Shown one piece after another: positions 5,030-10,728 of a stretch of 10,728 nt of DNA. The translations under genes were made by a program, and so were the position numbers. Origin of the DNA: Pelotomaculum sp. UBA5255 (GTDB taxonomy: Bacteria; Bacillota; Desulfotomaculia; Desulfotomaculales; Pelotomaculaceae). The stretch is from NCBI GenBank assembly GCA_002408725.1, contig DHTR01000023.1:31208-41935 (forward strand), given 5' to 3'. A model generated the notes under the pieces. The model did no database searches and had not been told where the DNA came from. It was given only the letters and a program-made list of their open reading frames with translations. The number at the start of each line of letters is the position of its first letter. The stretch's first letter is position 1.

Positions 5030-7096
5030 ATGACCAACAGGCTCGCTAATGAAAAAAGCCCTTATTTGCTTCAGCACGCCAACAATCCCGTGAACTGGTA
5101 TCCCTGGTCTGACGAGGCTTTCGATAAAGCAAAGAGTGAAGATAAGCCGGTTTTTCTCAGTATTGGCTATTCTACCTGTCATTGGTGTCATGTTATGGAA
5201 AGGGAATCCTTTGAGGACGAAGAGGTGGCGGCAATCCTGAATGAAGGGTATGTGTCCGTCAAGGTGGACCGGGAGGAGCGTCCGGATGTAGACCATATTT
5301 ACATGACCGTTTGTCAGGCCATGACCGGGCAAGGGGGTTGGCCCCTGACTGTATTGATGACCCCGGAAAGGAAGCCTTTTTTCGCAGGAACCTATTTCCC
5401 CAAAAGGGGAAAGTGGGGTAGACCCGGCCTGCTGGACATTTTAACCCGGGTCAGACAAAGATGGGAACAGGATCGGGACAAGGTGCGGGAGGCCGGCGAA
5501 GAGGTAATCGAAGCCCTGAGACCCAGGTTTGGCCCGCAGTCCGAGGCTGTCCAGAACAGGGAATCACTGAACAGGGAAACACTGGACAAGGCCTATAAAC
5601 AATTTCAGGGCCAGTTTGATCGTGAATACGGCGGCTTCGGCCCGGCGCCCAAGTTTCCGACACCTCATAATTTATCCTTTCTCCTGCGATACTGGAAGAG
5701 GAGCGGTGAAAAACAGGCCCTGGCCATGGTGGAAAAGACACTGCAATCGATGTACAATGGGGGACTTTATGATCACATCGGGCATGGTTTCTCCCGCTAC
5801 TCTACTGACCGGAAGTGGCTTGTCCCACATTTTGAAAAGATGCTTTACGACAACGCGCTGCTTAGTTTGGCCTACCTTGAGGCGTACCAGGCTACGGGCC
5901 GGGATTTTTATGCCCGTGTTGCCGGGGATGTTTTTACCTATGTTCTCAGGGATATGACCTCGCCGGAGGGCGGGTTTTACTCGGCCGAGGACGCCGATTC
6001 CGAGGGTGTGGAAGGGAAATTTTACGTCTGGACCCCCGAAGAAGTCCGGGAAATCCTCGGCGAGCGTGCCGGAGAGACTTACTGCCGGTTGTATGACATT
6101 ACCCCCGGGGGCAATTTTGAAGGCCGGAGCATTCCCAACTTGATTCATAAATCACTAGAAAATGCTGCGCTTGAGTCCGGCATGGAATCCAGGGAATTTA
6201 CCGCTTGCCTTGAGGACCTCCGGAAAAAGCTTTTCAAAGCCAGGGAGGCCCGGGTGCATCCCTATAAGGACGATAAAACCCTGACTTCCTGGAATGGGCT
6301 GATGATTGCCGCCCTGGCCAAGGGAGGGGCCGTACTTGAAGTGCCCTTTTATATAGAGGCAGCGGCCCGTGCAACCGATTTCATCTTCAGGAAGTTGAGG
6401 CGTGAGGATGGCAGACTGCTGGCCCGCTACAGGAATGGCGAAGCAGCTTTTCCTGCCTACTTTGATGATTATGCTTTTTTCACCTGGGGGCTGCTAGAGC
6501 TTTATGAAGCTAGCTTTGACGGTAAGTATTTGAAGGAGGCCCTTGAGCTAGCCGGGCAGGCCATAGGGCTTTTCTGGGACCGGGAAAGCGGCGGATTTTT
6601 CTTTTACGGGGAAGATGCGGAGCAGCTCATCGCCCGCCCTAAAGAAATCTATGACGGTGCTCTCCCTTCCGGTAATTCCGTGATGCTTCTGAACCTCCTG
6701 CGGCTTTCCCGCCTGACCGGAGACGAAGCGTTGGCGGAGGTTGCGGAAAAACAGGTGCACGCGTTTGCCGGTGAAATAGCGGATCACCCTCAAGCCTATT
6801 CCTATTTCATGATGGGACTCAACTTTTACCTCGGACCTGCAAGGGAAGTTGTGATTGCAGGAAAGCCCGGGGAGGTCGTGGCCGAAAGCATGTTGAAGGC
6901 AATCCGGAGCCGTTTTATGCCGGAAACAGTGGTTGCTTTCAATCCGGACGGGGGGACGGGGACGGATTTGGAGAAGTTGGCACCTTTCCTAAGAGAACAG
7001 CGTTCGATAGACGGCAAGGCAACAGCCTATGTTTGTCAAAACTACTCCTGCCAGGCGCCAACAACTGACTACCGGCAATTCATTAATACGATCTAG
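5030..7096 (+). CDS. yyaL: DUF255 / YyaL (SPATA20-like) thioredoxin-domain protein
   Basis: The 688-residue protein is full length for the family. Residues 1-165 form the DUF255 thioredoxin-like domain: N-R-L-A-N-E-K-S-P-Y-L-L-Q-H near the start, the redox motif C50-H-W-C53, D-R-E-E-R-P-D-V-D at 80-88, and G-G-W-P-L-T-V near 102. The rest is an alpha/alpha-barrel like that of N-acyl-glucosamine 2-epimerases and six-hairpin glycosidases, with H-F-E-K-M-L-Y-D and S-W-N-G-L-M-I-A segments. It is cytoplasmic, with no signal peptide. The biochemical activity of the family is not settled. The ATG at 5030 is chosen because GGAGG lies 9 bases upstream and the family N-terminus begins there. The 25 extra in-frame codons upstream are the repeated leader, whose differences from the other copy do not favour third positions. 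The gene is richer in G+C than the two preceding genes. Confidence 0.93.
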   Translation: MTNRLANEKSPYLLQHANNPVNWYPWSDEAFDKAKSEDKPVFLSIGYSTCHWCHVMERESFEDEEVAAILNEGYVSVKVDREERPDVDHIYMTVCQAMTGQGGWPLTVLMTPERKPFFAGTYFPKRGKWGRPGLLDILTRVRQRWEQDRDKVREAGEEVIEALRPRFGPQSEAVQNRESLNRETLDKAYKQFQGQFDREYGGFGPAPKFPTPHNLSFLLRYWKRSGEKQALAMVEKTLQSMYNGGLYDHIGHGFSRYSTDRKWLVPHFEKMLYDNALLSLAYLEAYQATGRDFYARVAGDVFTYVLRDMTSPEGGFYSAEDADSEGVEGKFYVWTPEEVREILGERAGETYCRLYDITPGGNFEGRSIPNLIHKSLENAALESGMESREFTACLEDLRKKLFKAREARVHPYKDDKTLTSWNGLMIAALAKGGAVLEVPFYIEAAARATDFIFRKLRREDGRLLARYRNGEAAFPAYFDDYAFFTWGLLELYEASFDGKYLKEALELAGQAIGLFWDRESGGFFFYGEDAEQLIARPKEIYDGALPSGNSVMLLNLLRLSRLTGDEALAEVAEKQVHAFAGEIADHPQAYSYFMMGLNFYLGPAREVVIAGKPGEVVAESMLKAIRSRFMPETVVAFNPDGGTGTDLEKLAPFLREQRSIDGKATAYVCQNYSCQAPTTDYRQFINTI

Positions 7097-7108
7097 TTGA
7101 TCCGATCT

Positions 7109-7140
7109 AACAGAAGGCGGGATTCCCGCCTTCTGTTTAT
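7109..7140 (+). terminator. Intrinsic terminator after yyaL
   Basis: A perfect 13-bp G/C-rich stem joins 7109-7121 (AACAGAAGGCGGG) to 7125-7137 with a 3-base loop. Only a short TTTAT follows, but the stem is very stable. It lies 12 bases after the yyaL stop and can also act on leftward transcripts from eam. Confidence 0.85.
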
Positions 7141-7210
7141 CCTGAAATACTTTGTGAGCGATTGTATGACCCAATCAATAATGAAGAGCTGTGATTGGTC
7201 AGGCATCGCT

Positions 7211-8470
7211 TTACTGTCCGTTCGGGTACCTGATTACACGATGTTCCCATGTCCTCATGGAAATATACTTGTCGTTCCTATCCAGGATGTACTGGGGCAG
7301 GACCGGAGTTTTGCCGAACCCGTTGGGGGCGTTGATAATATAGGTCGGAACTGCAAGCCCTGACGTATAACCGCGCAGTTTCTCCATGATTTTGATGCCG
7401 TCATCGACACTTGTGATAAAATGGCCGGTGCCTTTCACCTGCTTGGCGTGGAAAATGTAGTATGGACGGACCCGAACTTTTAGCAACTCGTGGTTTAATT
7501 TTTTCATTATCGACGGTTTGTTGTTAATTCCCTTCAGCAGGACAGCTTGATTACCCAGAACAACCCCTGCGCCCACTAACATCTCACAGGCAAGGGCGGC
7601 ATCGTGGGTAACCTCACGGGGATGGTTAAACTGTGTATTGATGTATAGCGGTGGGTGTTTTTTTAAAACGGCGCAGAGGTCACGGGTGATTCTCTGAGGC
7701 ATCGTAGCGGGCGTTCTTGTCCCGATCCGCTTTATTTCCACGTGTTTGATCTGATCCAGTTCCGTGAGCAGCCAGTCAAGGTAGTTATCACTTAGTAAGA
7801 GGGCATCTCCCCCGGTGATTAAAACATCCCTTATTTCCTTGTTTCCCCGGATATACTCCAGCGCGGCCCGGATTGTGTTATTCGGCCTGTGCCTGTCGAT
7901 TTCGCCAATGTTGCGCCTTCGCTGACAGTGCCTGCAGTACATGGCACACTGGTTGGTAACGTTGATGATCAGCCTGTCCGGGTAGCGCCGGGTTATGCCC
8001 GGGGCAGGGGAGGTGTATTCCTCTGCCATCGGGTCGCTCTGGCCGGTTTCCTCCAGTTCGTCAAGACTGGGCACGGCCTGGGTCCAGATTGGATCTACTG
8101 CGGTTCTTTCCCGGAGGAGCGAAGCGTAATAAGGCGAGATAGACCAGCGGTACCTTAAACCGACCTTTTTAATGCGTGAAGATGTTTCTTTGCTGATATA
8201 AAATAATTGTGAAAGCGTCACGGCGTCATGAATACGGTTTGACATGTGCCAGCGCCAGTTTAACCAGTCTTTCTGGGTAGCGTTGAAAAGGTTTAAGATT
8301 ATTCTCTTGTTTTCCAAAATGTTTTCTTCCAGGTCATAGCCGGTTTTGATATCTTCCTTTTCTTCCAGATAATCGCTAATTCTTTCTTTTAATTCCGCTG
8401 ACCGGTTTAATGCAATAGCTTTCTTATCATCCTGGGACACGGTTTTTTGCTGCAGGGCAAGAACAGACAT
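7211..8470 (-). CDS. eam: Glutamate 2,3-aminomutase (radical SAM, PLP-dependent)
   Basis: This 419-residue cytoplasmic enzyme belongs to the lysine 2,3-aminomutase family, which moves the alpha-amino group to the beta carbon using SAM, a [4Fe-4S] cluster and PLP. Visible features are W-R-W-H-M-S-N-R-I at 72-80, the cluster motif C175-x3-C179-x2-C182, the SAM-binding G-G-D near 220 and the PLP lysine K387 in N-A-P-N-G-F-G-K. Substrate: lysine mutases have two Asp residues that hold the lysine side-chain amine. Here those positions are Lys343 (F-H-A-K-Q-V-K-G) and Asn380 (I-I-N-A-P), the pairing described for glutamate 2,3-aminomutase. The product, beta-glutamate, is a compatible solute. The start at 8470 has AAAGGAGGGG just upstream; the longer frame to 8596 runs into the leader RNA. 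Expression is probably set by the c-di-AMP riboswitch at 8583-8785. Confidence 0.92.
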   Translation of the reverse strand: MSVLALQQKTVSQDDKKAIALNRSAELKERISDYLEEKEDIKTGYDLEENILENKRIILNLFNATQKDWLNWRWHMSNRIHDAVTLSQLFYISKETSSRIKKVGLRYRWSISPYYASLLRERTAVDPIWTQAVPSLDELEETGQSDPMAEEYTSPAPGITRRYPDRLIINVTNQCAMYCRHCQRRRNIGEIDRHRPNNTIRAALEYIRGNKEIRDVLITGGDALLLSDNYLDWLLTELDQIKHVEIKRIGTRTPATMPQRITRDLCAVLKKHPPLYINTQFNHPREVTHDAALACEMLVGAGVVLGNQAVLLKGINNKPSIMKKLNHELLKVRVRPYYIFHAKQVKGTGHFITSVDDGIKIMEKLRGYTSGLAVPTYIINAPNGFGKTPVLPQYILDRNDKYISMRTWEHRVIRYPNGQ

Positions 8471-8504
8471 TAGATCCCCTCCTTTAGATTGACAAAAAGA
8501 ATAA

Positions 8505-8531
8505 CCCCGGTTCGGCGAATCCGTTCCGGGG
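8505..8531 (-). terminator. Hairpin between riboswitch and eam, likely expression platform
   Basis: On the leftward RNA, outer arms CCCCGG/CCGGGG and inner arms CGG/CCG are separated by a symmetric A-A/A-A internal loop and close a 5-base loop. TTATTCTTTTTG follows. It lies between the riboswitch aptamer and the eam ribosome site, where an intrinsic terminator would be expected. GAGGAGAA in the aptamer's closing strand (8587-8580) could alternatively pair with TTTTCCTC (8540-8533), which sits just before the hairpin. That alternative does not invade the CCCCGG arm much, so the switching mechanism is uncertain. Confidence 0.7.
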
Positions 8532-8582
8532 CGAGGAAAAAGCGTCAAACAGCCGGTTGTACAGCATATAACAGGACAGTTC

Positions 8583-8785
8583 TCCTCCCTTTCCACGCTT
8601 ACGAAGTTAGCTGACGGATTCGGATTGAAAAAGTAACCCTACGAAACCAGCCCTGATCCAGTCGACAATTACCGTAAAAGCACTAATTCCCAATAATTGT
8701 CCTGGTCCTCTAAAACAGCTGATCTCGATTCACCCCAAAAACTTGGTTTCCCCGCTTCTCAAAAAAGAATTAAGCGATCAGAGGA
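8583..8785 (-). promoter_or_regulatory. c-di-AMP riboswitch (ydaO/yuaA leader)
   Basis: Read leftward, this shows the conserved blocks of the ydaO/yuaA RNA in order. CGCTTAAT lies near the 5' end, then AGCGGGGAAACCA, TTGGGGTGAATC, and near the 3' end CCGAATCCGTCAGCTAAC followed by TCGTAAGCGT. A closing helix TCCTC/GAGGA joins 8785-8781 to 8587-8583. Known: this class binds cyclic di-AMP and usually lowers expression of genes for potassium uptake, osmolyte handling and cell-wall functions. Here it sits in the leader of eam, downstream of a strong promoter and upstream of a terminator-like hairpin, so ligand binding would be expected to switch eam off (inference). Confidence 0.94.
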
Positions 8786-8826
8786 TATTATATAATTGTC
8801 TAATTTCAAGATTTTACCTGCAACTT

Positions 8827-8855
8827 ATTATAGCACGAGAAGTTGTAGGTTGCAA
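8827..8855 (-). promoter_or_regulatory. Near-consensus sigma-A promoter for the riboswitch-eam transcript
   Basis: Leftward, TTGCAA (8855-8850) and TATAAT (8832-8827) are 17 bases apart, and the -10 is preceded by TGC, an extended -10. The start is expected near 8820, about 35 bases before the riboswitch. Confidence 0.85.
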
Positions 8856-8960
8856 GATCTAGCTGGATCTACTTTACAAAATATTGCATCTGTAGTTTTT
8901 AATAATAAAAGGGATTTAGTGCCTTAACGCGAAATTAGTTAGCGGAGGTGTTTATTAAAC

Positions 8961-9167
8961 ATGGGTGAAAAGCGCTCCAAGGGCAAGGTTTATGAATTCA
9001 CCCCGGGGAAGAAACGAAAGCTGAAAACACTTGATTACGTTTCACCCGAAAAAAAAGAGTTGCTAAAGGATAGAAAACAGGCAAAAAAGGATAAGAACAG
9101 CTTTTATGTGGGCGTAGGGATCCTATTACTACTCGTGTTAATTGTTACGATTTTAAGAATTAGGTAA
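8961..9167 (+). CDS. Small single-pass membrane protein of unknown function
   Basis: The 68-residue product has a very basic, Lys-rich N-terminal region (about residues 1-46) and one hydrophobic segment at about 47-65 (F-Y-V-G-V-G-I-L-L-L-L-V-L-I-V-T-I-L), ending in R-I-R. By the positive-inside rule the basic part should face the cytoplasm with a C-terminal anchor. GGAGGTG at 8944-8950 is about 10 bases before the ATG. It is divergent from the eam transcript. No enzyme motif is present and no homologue was recognised. Confidence 0.75.
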   Translation: MGEKRSKGKVYEFTPGKKRKLKTLDYVSPEKKELLKDRKQAKKDKNSFYVGVGILLLLVLIVTILRIR

Positions 9168-9254
9168 GCAGCCAGGGCTCCTTTTGTTTCTGAAGATGGC
9201 CTTGAAGTTGTCAATGATAACTGGTGATTTCCGAGGCGTCAGGGGCTATTTTAT

Positions 9255-9282
9255 TTGTAAGGATGTACACTTGTGGTATAAT
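9255..9282 (+). promoter_or_regulatory. Strong sigma-A promoter with extended -10
   Basis: TTGTAA (9255-9260) and TATAAT (9277-9282) are 16 bases apart, with TGG immediately before the -10. The start is expected near 9289. The flavin reductase starts 190 bases downstream, but a terminator-like hairpin comes first. Confidence 0.7.
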
Positions 9283-9288
9283 AGTTTA

Positions 9289-9395
9289 CATATACTTAAA
9301 TGGATAAGAATAGAAATAAAAAGGGGTTTGTCTAGAAATGAGGAATTTTATGAAAACAAACAAGACCTCAGTCTTTAAAGGCTCGAGGTTTTAAT
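9289..9395 (+). ncRNA. Candidate short leader or small RNA ending in a hairpin
   Basis: The transcript predicted from the promoter at 9255-9282 meets a stem joining AAGACCTC (9362-9369) to GAGGTTTT (9385-9392), eight pairs with one G-U, whose interior can pair further around CTTTAAAG. A short T run follows. A 14- to 18-codon frame (ATG at 9338 or 9350, stop at 9392-9394) overlaps the hairpin and has weak ribosome-like sequences, so a leader peptide is the alternative. No known RNA family was recognised. Confidence 0.35.
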
Positions 9396-9477
9396 TGTCA
9401 ATAAAGCGTAGAGCCGATAATAATATTAATTAACCCGGCGTTAGAACTAATAATACTGGGTATAGAAGGAGCTGATT

Positions 9478-10041
9478 GTGATTCAAAAAGTAACCAAAGA
9501 GCCGTCTGCGGTTCTCTTTCCCGTTCCCGCTGTGCTTGTAACCTCCTGCCTGGAAGACAGCGAACCGAATATTATAACTATAGCCTGGACAGGTGTTATG
9601 AGCTCCGAGCCGCCCGTCGTCTATATCAGCGTTCGCCCGGGGAGACATTCCTACCGGCTAATTAAAGATTCCGGGGAATATGTTATTAACATTCCTTCGG
9701 TCGACCAGATTAAGTTGGTGGACTACTGCGGAATTGTAACAGGAAAGGATGTTAATAAATTTAAGGAAACAGGGCTTACCCCTGTGCCGGGTTCACGGGT
9801 CAGGGCGCCTCTAATTGCGGAGTGCCCCGTAAACATCGAGTGCAGGGTGCGGCAGGTTATCTCCCTTGGAAGCCATGATGCCTTTATCGCGGACGTGCTT
9901 GCCGTTCATTACAACATGCAGGCGCTGGACGAAAATGGCCGCCCCGATATGGGCAGGATCAGGCCATGCGGATACTGCATCGGTGAATATCGAGAAATAA
10001 CTGATAGAATCGGCAGGTACGGTTTTTCAAAAAAGGAATAG
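9478..10041 (+). CDS. Flavin reductase / flavoredoxin-like FMN-binding protein
   Basis: The 187-residue protein is a complete Flavin_Reduct-type split-barrel. Typical elements are P-x-P-A-V-L-V-T-S at 15-23, the flavin-contacting stretch with N-I-I-T-I-A-W-T-G at 31-39, V-Y-I-S-V-R-P-G-R-H-S-Y near 48-59, G-E-Y-V-I-N near 66, G-S-H-D-A-F-I-A-D-V at 131-140, and a G-R-Y-G-F-S-K-K-E tail. Flavoredoxins of this family bind FMN and shuttle electrons in anaerobes; others reduce free flavin. Its partner cannot be told from the context. The start is GTG at 9478 with AAGGAG 7 bases upstream. Seven cysteines are spread through the chain without a cluster-binding motif. Confidence 0.9.
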   Translation: MIQKVTKEPSAVLFPVPAVLVTSCLEDSEPNIITIAWTGVMSSEPPVVYISVRPGRHSYRLIKDSGEYVINIPSVDQIKLVDYCGIVTGKDVNKFKETGLTPVPGSRVRAPLIAECPVNIECRVRQVISLGSHDAFIADVLAVHYNMQALDENGRPDMGRIRPCGYCIGEYREITDRIGRYGFSKKE

Positions 10042-10096
10042 CATTGATGGTATAAAACATCTGATTCTGCATTATTAATTCAGTTAATTATCTCTC

Positions 10097-10106
10097 GGGG
10101 GGGGGG
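10097..10106 (+). repeat. Run of ten G in the macrodomain gene leader
   Basis: Ten consecutive G lie 6 bases before the GTG start, exactly where a Shine-Dalgarno sequence should be. No other ribosome site is visible. Such runs are prone to slippage and also to sequencing error. Confidence 0.8.
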
Positions 10107-10112
10107 ATTTAA

Positions 10113-10673
10113 GTGGAGGTATGGAGCGGGAAAACGCGGATCCGGGCTGTTCTGGGGGATATTACCACTCAGACTACCGAGGCTATTGTCAACGCGGCTA
10201 ACTCGGGGCTTTTAGGCGGAGGAGGCGTCGACGGCGCCATCCACCGCGCCGGCGGGCCCCAGATTCTCCAGGAGTGTAAAGAGATCCGCGCCCGGCAGGG
10301 AGGCTGCCCGACCGGCCAGGCCGTTATAACCGGCGGAGGCCGCCTGAAGGCATGCTATGTCATTCATACTGTTGGGCCGGTCTGGTCGGGCGGTAACAAG
10401 AAAGAGGACGAACTCCTGCGCAAAGCCTATTGGAGCAGTCTGTCCCTGGCCAGGGAACGGGGTCTTCGGACGGTTTCCTTTCCTTCCATCAGCACCGGCG
10501 TTTACCGCTTTCCCAAAGAACGGGCGGCTCAGATTGCTGTTAAGGCGGTTCTCGACTTTACCAGGGAGCACGAATTTGAAGAAATCCGGTTTGTACTTTT
10601 TGATAACTATACCTTTAAGGCTTTTAATGATGCCATGGGGGAAATAATAAACAGCAATCCCTTAACAGATTAA
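10113..10673 (+). CDS. Macrodomain protein, O-acetyl-ADP-ribose deacetylase / ADP-ribosyl hydrolase (MacroD/YmdB-type)
   Basis: A single macrodomain fills this 186-residue protein. It shows G-D-I-T at 15-18, the adenosine-binding and catalytic region N-A-A-N-S at 27-31, G-G-G-G-V-D-G-A-I-H near 35-44, P-T-G-Q-A near 66, V-I-H-T-V-G-P near 83, and I-S-T-G-V-Y-R-F-P near 125. These are the MacroD/YmdB signatures. The family removes ADP-ribose from acidic residues or deacetylates O-acetyl-ADP-ribose. The start is GTG at 10113, because the conserved beta-strand begins directly (M-E-V-W). The ATG at 10121 is out of frame. The only ribosome-site candidate is the G10 run. It follows the flavin reductase by 71 bases on the same strand; co-transcription is possible, but no shared function is evident. 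Confidence 0.93.
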   Translation: MEVWSGKTRIRAVLGDITTQTTEAIVNAANSGLLGGGGVDGAIHRAGGPQILQECKEIRARQGGCPTGQAVITGGGRLKACYVIHTVGPVWSGGNKKEDELLRKAYWSSLSLARERGLRTVSFPSISTGVYRFPKERAAQIAVKAVLDFTREHEFEEIRFVLFDNYTFKAFNDAMGEIINSNPLTD

Positions 10674-10728
10674 ACATTATTTCAACCATTGTCTTTACTT
10701 GATTTAACTTTAAAAAACAAAGGAACGG

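Larger units (their letters stand above)
9168..9477. other. 310-base intergenic region upstream of the flavin reductase
   Basis: It contains the promoter at 9255-9282 and the hairpin at 9362-9392. A weaker second promoter candidate, TTGTCA (9395-9400) with AATAAT (9419-9424) at 18-base spacing, lies after the hairpin and could serve the flavin reductase directly. A 64-codon frame at 9184-9378 has no ribosome site and overlaps the promoter, so I do not regard it as a gene. Confidence 0.5.

Noticed and set aside
5672..6148. 158-codon frame on the minus strand inside yyaL
   Set aside because: It is antisense to a clearly conserved gene and resembles no known protein; the same holds for the other frames opposite yyaL and eam.
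7157..7203. Inverted repeat of TGACCAATCA-type arms downstream of eam
   Set aside because: It has a bulge, a long loop and no T tract, so it is not a convincing terminator; the stem at 7109-7137 is the better candidate.
7211..8470. Lysine 2,3-aminomutase as the product of this gene
   Set aside because: The two Asp residues that hold the lysine side chain are Lys343 and Asn380 here, as expected for glutamate 2,3-aminomutase.
8471..8596. 42-codon N-terminal extension of eam
   Set aside because: It overlaps the terminator-like hairpin and the 3' end of the c-di-AMP riboswitch, and a strong ribosome site precedes the ATG at 8470.
9184..9378. 64-codon rightward frame
   Set aside because: It has no ribosome site, runs through a strong promoter and has no recognisable protein features.
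10212..10571. 119-codon frame opposite the macrodomain gene
   Set aside because: It is a G+C-driven antisense frame; the plus-strand macrodomain motifs are unambiguous.

Overview
The window looks like a chromosomal segment of an anaerobic, endospore-forming-type Firmicute, most likely a Clostridia member near Desulfotomaculum/Pelotomaculum (Peptococcaceae). This rests on the gene content (Hcp operon, glutamate 2,3-aminomutase, c-di-AMP riboswitch), strong AGGAGG-type ribosome sites, frequent GTG/TTG starts and sigma-A-like promoters. The taxonomic placement is inference. No rRNA, tRNA, CRISPR array or intact insertion sequence was seen.

Region 1 (1-1983) is a nitrosative/oxidative-stress module. 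A leftward operon carries a ferredoxin-domain protein, a small degenerate cupin, and the first ten codons of hybrid cluster protein (hcp), which runs off the left edge. A Crp/Fnr regulator is transcribed divergently. The 108-bp divergent intergenic holds two palindromes; one sits exactly where a class II activator site would lie for the leftward promoter. The regulator is probably HcpR-like.

Region 2 (2037-3324) has a strong bidirectional terminator, a leftward rnk (GreA/GreB-fold) gene with a leader containing a terminator-like hairpin, and about 770 bp without a convincing gene.

Region 3 (3235-7137) is the least ordinary part. The 5' leader and first 52 codons of a DUF255/YyaL gene appear as a diverged, broken copy. 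Two tandem paralogous genes of unknown function follow, then the intact 688-codon yyaL gene, whose ribosome site lies in a 9-bp hairpin. A strong terminator closes the unit.

Region 4 (7211-8855) is a leftward glutamate 2,3-aminomutase gene (eam). It is preceded by a near-consensus promoter, a c-di-AMP (ydaO/yuaA) riboswitch and a terminator-like hairpin. The arrangement suggests that synthesis of beta-glutamate, a compatible solute, is tied to the second messenger that controls osmotic and potassium balance.

Region 5 (8961-10728) has a small single-pass membrane protein, a promoter-hairpin unit that may make a short RNA, a flavoredoxin-like flavin reductase, and a macrodomain ADP-ribosyl hydrolase whose leader has a run of ten G.
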